Shown: positions 25,641 through 34,630 of the stretch, piece after piece | How positions within the stretch are numbered: position 1 is the first letter of the stretch | How the letters are laid out: each line of letters begins with the position of its first letter | NCBI GenBank assembly: GCA_018609055.1 | Contig: JABAYJ010000009.1 | Span: forward strand, 550,156 to 614,155 | Direction of reading: 5' to 3' | From: Flavobacteriales bacterium | GTDB taxonomy: Bacteria; Bacteroidota; Bacteroidia; Flavobacteriales_D; CAJJDF01 | Length of the DNA stretch: 64,000 nt | Position numbers and translations under genes: made by a program | The notes under the pieces: model-generated | Databases searched by the model: none | Seen by the model: the letters and a program-made list of their open reading frames with translations, nothing else | Told to the model about the DNA's origin: nothing

Positions 25641-27776
25641 TTAAGCTAAAGCTTTCATTAATTTCTTTAATGTATCAATTGCTGCAGTAGCGATTTTGGT
25701 TCCAGGTCCAAAAACACCTACAACACCCGCATCAAATAAGAAATCGTAATCTTGCTTTGGAATTACTCCTCCTGCAATAACCATAATATCTTCACGTCCA
25801 AGTTCTTTAAGTTCAGCAATAACTTGTGGTACAAGAGTTTTGTGGCCAGCAGCTAAAGACGAAACACCCAAAACATGTACATCATTTTCAGCAGCTTGTT
25901 TAGCAGCTTCTCTAGGAGTTTGAAATAATGGTCCAATATCAACATCAAAACCAATATCAGCAAAGGAAGTAGAGATAACTTTCGCACCTCTATCGTGTCC
26001 ATCTTGCCCCATTTTGGCAATCATTATTCTTGGTCTTCTTCCTTCCATATCGGCAAACTTATCAGCATGCTCTTGTGCGTCAGTAAAGTCTTTGTCTTTC
26101 ATAGATTCTGAGGAATAAACTCCCGAAATAGTTCGGATAGTAGCTTTGTATCTTCCAAATGCTTCTTCCATTGCATCTGATATTTCTCCAAGTGTAGCTC
26201 TTTCTCTAGAAGCTCTTACAGCTATTTCTAGTAAGTTTCCTTCACCAGATTTAGCAGAAGCAGTGAGTTCAGCTAAAAGCTCTTTTACTTTATCTGAATT
26301 TCTGTCTTTTTTCAATTGAGCTAATCGTTCCAATTGCTCCAAACGAACTTTGGTGTTGTCCACATCCAAAATCTCTAGATTACTCTCTTCGTCTGTTTGG
26401 TAAGCATTTACACCAACAATTACATCTCTTCCGCTATCAATTTTTGCTTGTTTACGAGCAGCCGATTCTTCAATTCTCATTTTAGGAACCCCAGTTTCTA
26501 TGGCTTTTGCCATTCCACCTAATTCTTCTACTTCTTCAATTAGTTTCCAGGCTTTATAAGCAATTTCCTGAGTCAATTTCTCTACATAATGCGATCCACC
26601 CCAAGGATCTACTGCTTTTGTAATTCCTGTTTCTTCTTGAATTACCAATTGTGTGTTACGTGCAATTTGTGCCGAAGAATCTGTAGGTAAAGCAATTGCT
26701 TCATCTAAAGCATTGGTATGAAGTGATTGTGTTCCACCAAATGCAGCAGCCATTGCTTCTACATAAGTTCGAGCAACATTATTATAAGGATCTTGTTCTG
26801 TTAAACTCCAACCAGATGTTTGGCAGTGAGTTCTCAAAGCCATTGATTTTGGATTGGTTGGATTAAATTGCTTAATCATTTTTGCCCACAACATTCTTGC
26901 TGCTCGCATTTTAGCAATTTCCATAAAGTGATTCATTCCAATTCCCCAAAAGAATGATAATCTTGGAGCAAATTCATCAATTTTAAGCCCAGCTTTCATC
27001 CCTGTTCTTATGTATTCCAATCCATCTGCTAAAGTATAAGCTAACTCAATGTCAGCTGTTCCTCCAGCTTCTTGAATGTGATATCCAGAGATAGAAATTG
27101 AGTTGAACTTCGGCATCTTTTCCGAAGTATATTCAAAAATATCGGATATAATTCTCATTGATGGAGCAGGAGGGTAGATGTAAGTGTTACGCACCATGAA
27201 CTCCTTCAAAATATCGTTTTGGATTGTTCCAGAAAGTAAGTCTGGACTAACTCCTTGTTCTTCGGCAGCCACAATATAAAAAGCCATAATTGGAATTACA
27301 GCTCCATTCATAGTCATAGAAACTGACATTTTATCCAAAGGGATTTGGTCGAAAAGCGTTTTCATATCCAAAACCGAATCAATAGCAACTCCAGCTTTTC
27401 CTACATCACCAACTACACGTTCGTGATCACTGTCATATCCTCTGTGAGTAGCTAAATCAAACGCTACAGACAATCCTTTTTGCCCTGCGGCAAGGTTTCT
27501 TCTGTAAAAAGCATTGGATTCTTCAGCAGTACTAAATCCTGCGTATTGTCTTATTGTCCAAGGTCTTATTGCATACATGGTAGAATAAGGTCCTCTTAGA
27601 TTTGGAGCAAGTCCTGCTACAAAATCAAGGTGAGTTAAGTCCTCAGAATCTTCTTTGGTGTAAGAGGATTTAAGTTCTATTCCTTCGTTAGTCATCCATT
27701 TTCTTGGTTTGGATGTCGTTTGTTCTGTTTTAATTGAACTGTAATCTAGGTTTGCAAAATCTGGCTTCATATGCAT
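25641..27776 (-). CDS. scpA: Methylmalonyl-CoA mutase large subunit
   Basis: Interconverts (R)-methylmalonyl-CoA and succinyl-CoA in the cytoplasm using adenosylcobalamin. The 711 residues contain the substrate barrel ([34 protein letters not shown]) and the C-terminal cobalamin domain with [12 protein letters not shown] (base-off His near residue 590) and [14 protein letters not shown] codons at 27776 and 27770 are both possible; MKPDF at 27770 looks natural. The small subunit gene (mutA/scpB) is not next to it in this window. It lies between the GH113-like pair and the truncated ABC gene, in an operon of its own. Confidence 0.96.
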   Translation of the reverse strand: MHMKPDFANLDYSSIKTEQTTSKPRKWMTNEGIELKSSYTKEDSEDLTHLDFVAGLAPNLRGPYSTMYAIRPWTIRQYAGFSTAEESNAFYRRNLAAGQKGLSVAFDLATHRGYDSDHERVVGDVGKAGVAIDSVLDMKTLFDQIPLDKMSVSMTMNGAVIPIMAFYIVAAEEQGVSPDLLSGTIQNDILKEFMVRNTYIYPPAPSMRIISDIFEYTSEKMPKFNSISISGYHIQEAGGTADIELAYTLADGLEYIRTGMKAGLKIDEFAPRLSFFWGIGMNHFMEIAKMRAARMLWAKMIKQFNPTNPKSMALRTHCQTSGWSLTEQDPYNNVARTYVEAMAAAFGGTQSLHTNALDEAIALPTDSSAQIARNTQLVIQEETGITKAVDPWGGSHYVEKLTQEIAYKAWKLIEEVEELGGMAKAIETGVPKMRIEESAARKQAKIDSGRDVIVGVNAYQTDEESNLEILDVDNTKVRLEQLERLAQLKKDRNSDKVKELLAELTASAKSGEGNLLEIAVRASRERATLGEISDAMEEAFGRYKATIRTISGVYSSESMKDKDFTDAQEHADKFADMEGRRPRIMIAKMGQDGHDRGAKVISTSFADIGFDVDIGPLFQTPREAAKQAAENDVHVLGVSSLAAGHKTLVPQVIAELKELGREDIMVIAGGVIPKQDYDFLFDAGVVGVFGPGTKIATAAIDTLKKLMKALA

Positions 27777-27934
27777 TAAAAGTACAAAACATTTAGAATT
27801 TAATACTAGTAGAAATCCGGTTATTATTTTTTTAATTTGACATCCATTTACACATCATTAACACCATTTAACATAATATAATGTAACCTATTTCATTATA
27901 ATTGTTATACTTATTCAACCAAAACTATTAATCA

Positions 27935-28301
27935 ATGATTGAGTTAACTAATATCCGAAAAACCTATTTTACGGGTGAATTGGAATATCAAGCACTCAAA
28001 GGGATTGATTTAACTATTAATCCCAATGATTATTTGGCTTTGATGGGTTCTTCTGGTTCTGGAAAATCTACTTTAATGAATATTATTGGAGCTTTGGATA
28101 TACCAACTTCTGGAGAATATTTATTGAGAAAGAAACCAATTCATGAATTGAACGACAATCAAATTTCTGAGTTCAGGAATCAAGAAATAGGATTCGTTTT
28201 TCAAACATTTAACTTATTATCCAAATTATCTGCACTTGAAAATGTGGGTTTACCACTGTTATATGCGGATGGTATTGAAAAAGAAGAACGTGATGCTAAA
28301 T
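27935..28301 (+). pseudogene. Truncated ABC-transporter ATP-binding protein (LolD/MacB-like)
   Basis: The first 122 residues are a normal nucleotide-binding domain of the LolD/MacB group: MIELTNIRKTYFTGELEYQALKG, Walker A GSSGSGKSTLMNIIG (about 45-59) and the Q-loop GFVFQTFNLL (about 88-97). It stops making sense after EERDAK near base 28301. The LSGGQ signature, Walker B and switch His are missing, and the remaining 13 residues are unrelated. No permease partner follows. The product cannot hydrolyse ATP, so this is a remnant. It meets another truncated gene tail to tail at the same spot. Confidence 0.8.
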
Positions 28302-28513
28302 CGCCTAATTGGGTGAATGAGCTTAGACCTATCGTATTTTAAATACTCTTCAATTACTGATTTAGGTCTGACAATTAATTCTTTTATTGTGAAAAGAATA
28401 CCTTTTTCAAAATTTAAAATAGCTAGAACATTAGTAAATAAATACTTAAGAATAAATCTACTTAACTTATATCCCTCAGGAATCAGTTTTTTACTATTTT
28501 TTATTTCTTCCAT
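28302..28513 (-). pseudogene. Truncated DUF3667-like membrane protein
   Basis: Starting with ATG at 28513, the frame encodes about 70 residues resembling the N-terminal region of DUF3667 proteins: the segment ILFTIKELIVRPKSVIEEYLKYDRSKLIHPIRRF (about residues 39-72) fits the family's pattern of TIKDLLxRPGxxIREY...xPxxF. The multi-span membrane part that should follow is absent, and the frame runs on antisense through the ABC gene remnant. The break coincides with the break in that gene, so one deletion or recombination probably removed both 3' parts. Confidence 0.55.
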
Positions 28514-28514
28514 C

Positions 28515-28919
28515 CTACTTTTCTAAGATACTTTTAATATTTGGTTTAAAATAGTTAGGGCCTTTCATCACTTTTCCATCTTCACGGTAAATTGGCTTTC
28601 CATCAGCTCCTAATTTACTCATGTTACTCCTTTGTATTTCTTCAAACACCTCTACAATTTTATGTTGCATTCCGTGAGCAATTATTGTTCCTGAGAGTAT
28701 GTAAAGCATATCACCTAAAGCATCTGCAATTTCTACTAAGTCATTATTTTGTGCTGCCTCCAAATACTCTTCATTTTCCTCTCTCATCAACTCAAACCTT
28801 AAGTCAATTACTTTTTGTCCTACTTCAGCAATAGGAGATTCTTCATTTTTTATTCCAAAAGATTCATGGAAAGTTTTTACATGATTTACTATGGTATCAA
28901 AAGTTATTTCTTTACTCAT
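28515..28919 (-). CDS. All-alpha NTP pyrophosphohydrolase (MazG/HisE-like)
   Basis: Hydrolyses nucleoside triphosphates to monophosphate and PPi; the exact nucleotide is not evident. The 134 residues have the metal-binding ELMREENEEYLEAAQNNDLVEIADALGDMLYILSG (about residues 41-75), with acidic clusters EENEEY and EIADALGD on two helices, characteristic of the all-alpha NTP-PPase superfamily. The C-terminal ADGKPIYREDGKVMKGPNYFKP is a recognised feature of a subgroup. Its ATG overlaps the stop of the upstream PPK2 gene (TAATG at 28917-28921), so the three genes from 30528 to 28515 form one operon. Confidence 0.88.
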   Translation of the reverse strand: MSKEITFDTIVNHVKTFHESFGIKNEESPIAEVGQKVIDLRFELMREENEEYLEAAQNNDLVEIADALGDMLYILSGTIIAHGMQHKIVEVFEEIQRSNMSKLGADGKPIYREDGKVMKGPNYFKPNIKSILEK

Positions 28920-29683
28920 TATAGGTGTTTTGTTTGTTCTAAAATATATTCAATTGCTTCTATTCGAGCTTCTGTTTTTTTGTTTGCCTCAATTATTTTC
29001 CAAGGACAATCCTTGGTGTCGGTCTTAGCAAACATCTCTTTCTCATATTTTGTAAAGGTATCCCAAAGCTCATGAGCCCTGAGGTCTACTGGAGATAATT
29101 TCCACTTTTTTAAAGAGTTAGATCTTAAGTCTTCAAATCTTTTAGCTTGTTCTTCTTTAGTTATAGAAAAATAAAGCTTGATTAAAGTAATTCCAGAATC
29201 AGTAAACATTTTTTCAAATGGGTTTATCTGTTGCATGAATTCATCATACTGTTTATCAGTACAAAAATCCATTGCAGGTTCTACTACAGCTCGGTTATAC
29301 CAACTTCTATCAAAGAAAACGATTTCACCTGGATTAGGAAAGTGGTTTATATATCTCTGGAAATACCATTGACCTTGCTCTTCTTCAGTAGGTTTTGGTA
29401 AGGCAATGATTCTAAAATGTCTTGGGTTAATTCTTGAAGCAATCCTTCTAATTGCACCACCTTTTCCAGCAGAATCTCTTCCTTCAAATAGAATTACTAC
29501 TTTTTCATTTTTTTTTATTACTCTTTCTTGCAAATCAATTAACTGCTCCTGAAGTTTTTTCAGTCTGATATCATACTTTGTTGCATTCAAAGCTTTTGCA
29601 ATATCTACATTGTTATTAGAAAGTAATTTCTTAATCCCCATTTTAGAATTAAGTAACTTAATATCCTCTTGACTTAATTCCAT
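28919..29683 (-). CDS. ppk2: Polyphosphate kinase 2 family protein (second copy)
   Basis: Transfers phosphate between polyphosphate and a nucleotide. The 254 residues share the P-loop kinase layout of PPK2: Walker A GRDSAGKGG at 68-76, the RWFQRY-type lid region (GQWYFQRYINHFPNPGE), and Walker B/lid DRSWYNRAVVEP (D125). The motif set fits the single-domain PPK2 subgroups. The upstream copy ends where this one starts, so they are translationally coupled. It is shorter than its neighbour because the C-terminal tail is missing. Which nucleotide (ADP, GDP or AMP) it uses cannot be said. Confidence 0.92.
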   Translation of the reverse strand: MELSQEDIKLLNSKMGIKKLLSNNNVDIAKALNATKYDIRLKKLQEQLIDLQERVIKKNEKVVILFEGRDSAGKGGAIRRIASRINPRHFRIIALPKPTEEEQGQWYFQRYINHFPNPGEIVFFDRSWYNRAVVEPAMDFCTDKQYDEFMQQINPFEKMFTDSGITLIKLYFSITKEEQAKRFEDLRSNSLKKWKLSPVDLRAHELWDTFTKYEKEMFAKTDTKDCPWKIIEANKKTEARIEAIEYILEQTKHL

Positions 29684-30528
29684 TAATCAAATTGTTTTAA
29701 ATGTCTGTAATACCTTGCAATTACGTTAGGGTCAGGCAGTAAATTAGCTTTTGCATCTTCTTTCCCTTCATAATCAAATTGAGATAATACATAACGCATA
29801 CTTTCTAATCTTGCTGTTCTTTTATCATTAGTCTTTACTATTATCCAAGGACTAAAATCAGTATGTGTTTTTGAGAACATTAATTCTTTATACTTTGTGT
29901 ATTGGTCCCAAAGCCTTTGTCCTTCTTTATCTATAGGACTAAACTTCCATCTTTTTAAAGGGTCTTCTAGTCTTGATCCAAAACGTTTTGCTTGTTCTTC
30001 TTTGGTTATAGAAAACCAAAATTTAATCACAGTTACTCCGTCTTCGTAAAGCATGTGTTCAAACTCGGGAACTTGAGCCATAAATTGATCGTATTGATCA
30101 TTCTCACAGAAACCCATAACTGGCTCAACAACAGCTCTATTATACCAGCTTCGGTCAAAAAACACAATTTCTCCAGGGTTTGGTAATTCTTTAATATATC
30201 GTCTAAAATACCATTGCCCTCTTTCAACTTCTGTTGGCTTGCTAAGTGCTACAACTCTCATTGCCCTTGGGTTAAGGTGTTCAGTAAATCTCTTTATCGA
30301 CCCTCCTTTTCCAGCAGCATCTCTACCTTCAAAAAGTACAGCTACTCTTAGTTTTTTCTCAGAAATCCATTTCTGAAGATTAACTAATTCAGCTTGTAGT
30401 TTTTTAAGTTGTTTTTCGTAATCTAAATCCCACTTAAACTTATCAAGCTTATAGTCTCTTTCTTTAGCTAACTGAAAAATATCAGCTCTGGTTTTAATAT
30501 GTTGAAAATCTTCTTCTTTTAAAAACAT
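29683..30528 (-). CDS. ppk2: Polyphosphate kinase 2 family protein (first copy)
   Basis: A 281-residue PPK2 with the same motif spacing as its neighbour: Walker A GRDAAGKGG at 68-76, GQWYFRRYIKELPNPGEIVFFDRSWYNRAVVEP with D125, and FWFSITKEEQAKRF. It carries a typical C-terminal extension (LLPDPNVIARYYRHLKQFD) found in GDP/ADP-type PPK2s. It is the first gene of a three-gene operon (PPK2, PPK2, NTP pyrophosphohydrolase) that could connect polyphosphate to nucleotide pools. It is divergent from the MoxR gene, with 245 bp between them. Confidence 0.93.
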   Translation of the reverse strand: MFLKEEDFQHIKTRADIFQLAKERDYKLDKFKWDLDYEKQLKKLQAELVNLQKWISEKKLRVAVLFEGRDAAGKGGSIKRFTEHLNPRAMRVVALSKPTEVERGQWYFRRYIKELPNPGEIVFFDRSWYNRAVVEPVMGFCENDQYDQFMAQVPEFEHMLYEDGVTVIKFWFSITKEEQAKRFGSRLEDPLKRWKFSPIDKEGQRLWDQYTKYKELMFSKTHTDFSPWIIVKTNDKRTARLESMRYVLSQFDYEGKEDAKANLLPDPNVIARYYRHLKQFD

Positions 30529-30773
30529 GTTATTATTTAATTACCAATAAAATTAAAATAAATATTGGCTTTGAAAGAATAAAGTATGTTAATTCTATTA
30601 ATATGTTGAAAGTTTGATAACTCTTTTAAAAGTATTGAGCAATATTAACCACAGCTTGAAACTAAGGTGTATTTTTGATTTGATAAATATGCTGTTTGTT
30701 AACTTTTTTTAACACTTTAAATTTCTCGTTTATTTATCAAAATCGTTTATTTTGTAGTATAAATTTTAAACAC

Positions 30774-31808
30774 ATGGAAGACCAAAGACCAAATACCGAA
30801 AATCTAGTAGAATCAACCTCTACAGATATTCAACTTTTAAATGAAAAAATTAAAAAAGAAAGCGCTTTTGTTTCTTTACTAACTCAAGAAATTGGAAAGG
30901 TAATTATCGGTCAAGAACACATGGTTCAAAGGCTTTTAATTGGCTTGTTGTCAAATGGTCACGTCCTTCTTGAAGGTGTTCCTGGATTAGCAAAAACTTT
31001 AGCTATAAACACACTTTCAAGAGCTGTAAATGTTGAGTTTAGTAGAATTCAATTTACTCCAGATTTGTTGCCAGCTGATTTAATTGGTACAATGATTTAC
31101 AATCAAAAGAAAGAAGACTTTACAATAAAGAAAGGTCCAATATTCTCTAACTTTATTTTGGCAGATGAAATTAATCGAGCTCCTGCAAAAGTACAGAGTG
31201 CTTTGCTAGAAGCCATGCAAGAGCGACAGATCACAATTGGAGATGAAACCTATAAACTTCCTGAACCATTTTTGGTTCTTGCTACTCAAAACCCAATAGA
31301 ACAGGAGGGGACTTACCCTTTGCCAGAGGCTCAAGTAGATAGATTTATGTTGAAAGTAGTTCTAGATTACCCAAATAAAGAACATGAGAAGTTAATTATT
31401 CGTCAGAATATATCCTCTAAACCATTTCCTAAACCAAATGCGGTAATTAATCCTGATCAAATCTTGAAAGCTAGAGAGGTAGTGAGAGAAGTTTATATGG
31501 ATGAAAAAATTGAGCAATACATAGTTGATATAGTTGGAGCTACTCGTAATCCTAAAGAAAATGGATTGGAAGAACTAGAGTCATTGATTGAGTTTGGTGG
31601 TTCGCCTAGAGCGAGTATAAACTTGGCTTTAGCAGCTAAAGCTTATGCTTTTATAAATCATAGAGGATACGTAATCCCTGAGGATGTGAGAGAAATATGT
31701 AAAGATGTATTGAGACACAGAATTGGTTTGAGCTACGAAGCGGAAGCAGAAAATATTACGGTTTCGCAAATCATTGATACGATTTTAAATAAAGTACAAG
31801 TACCTTAA
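30774..31808 (+). CDS. MoxR-family AAA+ ATPase
   Basis: The 344-residue AAA+ ATPase of a MoxR-type chaperone that is thought to help assemble or insert metal centres with VWA proteins. Walker A GVPGLAKT (68-75), Walker B ILADEIN (about 128-134) and a sensor segment VLATQNPIEQEGTYPLPEAQVDRF are visible. The start at 30774 (MEDQRP) is preferred over 30696, because the extra 26 residues are not conserved-looking and lie over the likely promoter. It heads a seven-gene operon running to 38456. Confidence 0.93.
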   Translation: MEDQRPNTENLVESTSTDIQLLNEKIKKESAFVSLLTQEIGKVIIGQEHMVQRLLIGLLSNGHVLLEGVPGLAKTLAINTLSRAVNVEFSRIQFTPDLLPADLIGTMIYNQKKEDFTIKKGPIFSNFILADEINRAPAKVQSALLEAMQERQITIGDETYKLPEPFLVLATQNPIEQEGTYPLPEAQVDRFMLKVVLDYPNKEHEKLIIRQNISSKPFPKPNAVINPDQILKAREVVREVYMDEKIEQYIVDIVGATRNPKENGLEELESLIEFGGSPRASINLALAAKAYAFINHRGYVIPEDVREICKDVLRHRIGLSYEAEAENITVSQIIDTILNKVQVP

Positions 31809-31825
31809 AAACAGATGTTTTAAAA

Positions 31826-32698
31826 GTGGAAACTAAAGAATTACTAAAAAAAGTCAGGAAGATTGAGATTAAGACTAGAGGTCTTTCCAATCAGATTTTC
31901 TCTGGAGAATACCATTCGGCATTCAAGGGGAGAGGAATGACTTTTTCTGAAGTTCGGGAATATGCTCACGGAGATGAAATTAGAACCATTGATTGGAATG
32001 TTACTGCACGTTTTGGAACTCCACATGTTAAGGTATTTGAGGAAGAAAGAGAATTAACAGTAATGTTATTGGTAGATGTCTCAGGATCTCAATTTGTTGG
32101 TTCTGGCGATCAACTTAAACGAGAATTAATAGCTGAATTATGTGCTATTATTGCTTTTTCAGCAATACAGAATAATGATAAAATTGGTGCTTTGTTTTTT
32201 ACTGGTAAAACCGAGCTATTTATTCCTCCAGGAAAAGGGAAGAAACATATTTTAAGAATCATAAGAGAACTTATAGAGTTAAAACCATCTAGTAATCAAA
32301 CGGATATAGCAGATGCTTTGAGGCACTACACCAATGCAATTAAGAAACGAAGTATTGGGTTTTTGTTAACTGATTTTAAAACAACAAACAAAGAAGGACT
32401 TGAAAAAGCATTGAAAGTAACAAATAATCGTCATGATTTGGTTGCAGTAAAAGTTACTGATAAAAATGAGGAAGAATTGCCTAATGCTGGTTTCATAAAT
32501 TTAAAAGACTCGGAAACTGGAAAAACTAAATGGGTAAATACTTCGAGTAAAAATACAAGAACAAAGTATAAGGCTTGTAGGCTTAGAGAAAAAAACGAGT
32601 TGAGAGAGTTATTAAGAAGAAGTGGTGTAGATTTTACTACTGTGAATACAGATGAGTCCTATATTAAACCATTGATTGATTTGTTTAAACATAGATAA
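31826..32698 (+). CDS. DUF58-domain protein of the MoxR/Bat operon
   Basis: A 290-residue cytoplasmic protein with the DUF58 signature REYAHGDEIRTIDWNVTARFGTPHVKVFEEERE (about residues 44-76), followed by a VWA-like core (VMLLVDVSGSQF; DVSGS, about 80-91) without a full downstream MIDAS. DUF58 proteins regularly stand next to MoxR ATPases. The start codon is GTG. The gene is separated from MoxR by only 17 bp and from the next gene by 5 bp. Inferred role: partner of MoxR in complex assembly. Confidence 0.92.
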   Translation: METKELLKKVRKIEIKTRGLSNQIFSGEYHSAFKGRGMTFSEVREYAHGDEIRTIDWNVTARFGTPHVKVFEEERELTVMLLVDVSGSQFVGSGDQLKRELIAELCAIIAFSAIQNNDKIGALFFTGKTELFIPPGKGKKHILRIIRELIELKPSSNQTDIADALRHYTNAIKKRSIGFLLTDFKTTNKEGLEKALKVTNNRHDLVAVKVTDKNEEELPNAGFINLKDSETGKTKWVNTSSKNTRTKYKACRLREKNELRELLRRSGVDFTTVNTDESYIKPLIDLFKHR

Positions 32699-32703
32699 TT
32701 AAA

Positions 32704-33624
32704 GTGAGTCAGACATTTAGAAATATATTATTTTCAATATTTGGGGTTTTACTCCTGATGAATTCCTCTGGGCAAACTATAGAGGTTAATATAAATAGAG
32801 ATTCTATATTAATAGGAGAAGTTATTTCAATGTCTATTCAATATCCAATAAGTAACTCGACTACTTCATTAGATTTTATTAAAGGAGATAGTATTGGTAA
32901 TAGTTTTGAGGTTTTTAATGTTGTTTCTAAAGATACTTTGGATGGTAAAACCAGATTTCAATTAAACGTATCGAGCTTTGACCCTGGAAATCAATTTATT
33001 CCATCCTTATCAGTGTATTACGACACCAATAAAGTTAGCTCTCAACAAATTCCGATATTTGTTTCCTTGGTTGCTGTAGATACTTCAAAACCTTTTAAAG
33101 ACATACACCCAACTTATGATGATCCTTTAACTTCAGCTGATAAGTGGGAGCTTTTCTGGAAATTTATCCAAAGAGTCTGGTTTATTGTTGCTTTTATTCT
33201 TTTGATGATAGCTGCTATTTGGTTTTTCTTATTCAGAAAGAAGAAGGATAAGGAATCTAAAGCAGAGCCTGAAATTATCATTCCTGCTCACATAAAAGCG
33301 AATACAAGTTTGATTGAATTGAAAAACAAAAATTTGTGGCAGAATGGATTACAAAAAGAATATAACGTTCAGCTTACAGAAGTTATTCAACAATATATTA
33401 CTGATAGGTACAAAGTGACAACCAAAGAAAAGACTAGTTCAGAGATATTACATTCTCTACGATTTGTAGAAATGGACGAGCAAAATAAAACTAATTTACG
33501 CCAGTTATTAATGCTTTCGGATTTGGTGAAGTTTGCCAAAGAAAAACCTACAGATAATGAGAATAATGAAGTCCTAAACAATGCTTTTGATTTTGTAGAA
33601 ACTACTAAAAATGATGAGTTATAA
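32704..33624 (+). CDS. BatD/DUF4381-like single-span protein of the Bat operon
   Basis: A 306-residue membrane protein with a signal peptide (to about GQTIEV), an N-terminal beta domain (about 25-150), one transmembrane segment (FIVAFILLMIAAIWFFLF, about 160-178) and a cytoplasmic helical tail that resembles the C-terminal region of BatD (EYNVQLTEVIQQYITDRYKVTTKEKTSSEIL). Bacteroidota Bat operons often carry such an extra membrane protein between the DUF58 gene and batA. It starts at GTG and its stop overlaps the batA start (TAATG at 33622-33626). The exact role is not known. Confidence 0.8.
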   Translation: MSQTFRNILFSIFGVLLLMNSSGQTIEVNINRDSILIGEVISMSIQYPISNSTTSLDFIKGDSIGNSFEVFNVVSKDTLDGKTRFQLNVSSFDPGNQFIPSLSVYYDTNKVSSQQIPIFVSLVAVDTSKPFKDIHPTYDDPLTSADKWELFWKFIQRVWFIVAFILLMIAAIWFFLFRKKKDKESKAEPEIIIPAHIKANTSLIELKNKNLWQNGLQKEYNVQLTEVIQQYITDRYKVTTKEKTSSEILHSLRFVEMDEQNKTNLRQLLMLSDLVKFAKEKPTDNENNEVLNNAFDFVETTKNDEL

Positions 33625-34628
33625 TGAGATTGTGGGAATATACATATCAATCTCCTTGGATGTTTTTATTACTCCTTTTAATTCCTGTTTTGGTATACAT
33701 CAGGTTTTGGATAAAATCTAAGAAAGAAGGAACAATAACGCATTCAGATGTGTCTAGTTTCACTACAAATGACGGGTTTAATTGGAGTGTATTTTTGATT
33801 AATATTCCATTTGTAATTAAATTGTTAGCTCTTTCTTTTGTTGTGTTTGCATTGGCACGTCCTCAAATAAAAATGGCTGATACTCCAGAGAATAATGAAT
33901 CAATTGAAGGAATTGACTTAGTTATTTCTATGGATGTTTCGGGAAGTATGAGAGCTGTAGATTTTAAGCCCACCAGATTGGAAGCTGCTAAAAAAATTGC
34001 TGCAAATTTTATAGGAAAAAGACCAACAGATAGGATAGGATTAGTTGTTTATGAAGGAGAAAGCTACACAGCTTGTGCTTTAACTACTGATCACGAGAGT
34101 TTACTGAATAGATTTAATTCGATAAAAAGTGGAGATGTTGCACCAGGGACAGCAATAGGAATGGGGATTGCTACAGCAATTAATCGTTTGCGAGATAGCA
34201 AAGCGATAAGTAAAGTCATTATTTTATTGACTGATGGAATGAACACCATGGGTAAAATTCATCCATTAACTGCAGCAGGTTACGCAAAGGAACTGGGGAT
34301 AATTATTTACACAATAGGAATAGGAGTAGATGGCAGAGTGAGGTTGGCAGGAAATAGTTTCTTTCCTCAAACTATTGATAGCAAGCTGGATGAGAAGCTA
34401 CTGAAAGAAATAGCAACTACTACAAACGGGAAATTTTATCGTGCTAAGAGTAATAAACAGTTAGAAGATATTTACTCGGAAATAGACAAATTGGAGAAGT
34501 CGAAAATTAAGACTATTCAGTATCAAAGGGATTTACCCGAGGCTTTTTATGGTTTTGTAATAGCTGCTTTGGCTTTGCTATTATTAGAGTTTGTGGTTAG
34601 AAATTTCATATTAAAAATTAATTCTTAA
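33624..34628 (+). CDS. batA: BatA, VWA-domain membrane protein
   Basis: A 334-residue inner-membrane protein with hydrophobic segments at about 12-28, 56-77 and 305-330 and a VWA domain between them. The MIDAS motif D104-x-S106-x-S108 is seen in ISMDVSGSM, with further residues T170 region (GTAIGMG) and D216 region (LLTDGMNT). BatA is required for aerotolerance in Bacteroides fragilis and is generally proposed to work with MoxR. Its ATG overlaps the stop of the previous gene and BatB begins 3 bp after it. Confidence 0.93.
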   Translation: MRLWEYTYQSPWMFLLLLLIPVLVYIRFWIKSKKEGTITHSDVSSFTTNDGFNWSVFLINIPFVIKLLALSFVVFALARPQIKMADTPENNESIEGIDLVISMDVSGSMRAVDFKPTRLEAAKKIAANFIGKRPTDRIGLVVYEGESYTACALTTDHESLLNRFNSIKSGDVAPGTAIGMGIATAINRLRDSKAISKVIILLTDGMNTMGKIHPLTAAGYAKELGIIIYTIGIGVDGRVRLAGNSFFPQTIDSKLDEKLLKEIATTTNGKFYRAKSNKQLEDIYSEIDKLEKSKIKTIQYQRDLPEAFYGFVIAALALLLLEFVVRNFILKINS

Positions 34629-34630
34629 TC

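Noticed and set aside
28317..28526. Forward 69-residue frame at the truncated-gene junction
   Set aside because: It is antisense to the DUF3667-like remnant, whose protein pattern is recognisable.
30696..30773. Extended N-terminus of the MoxR protein
   Set aside because: The 26 extra residues are Phe/Asn-rich translation of leader DNA, and MEDQRP at 30774 fits the family start.
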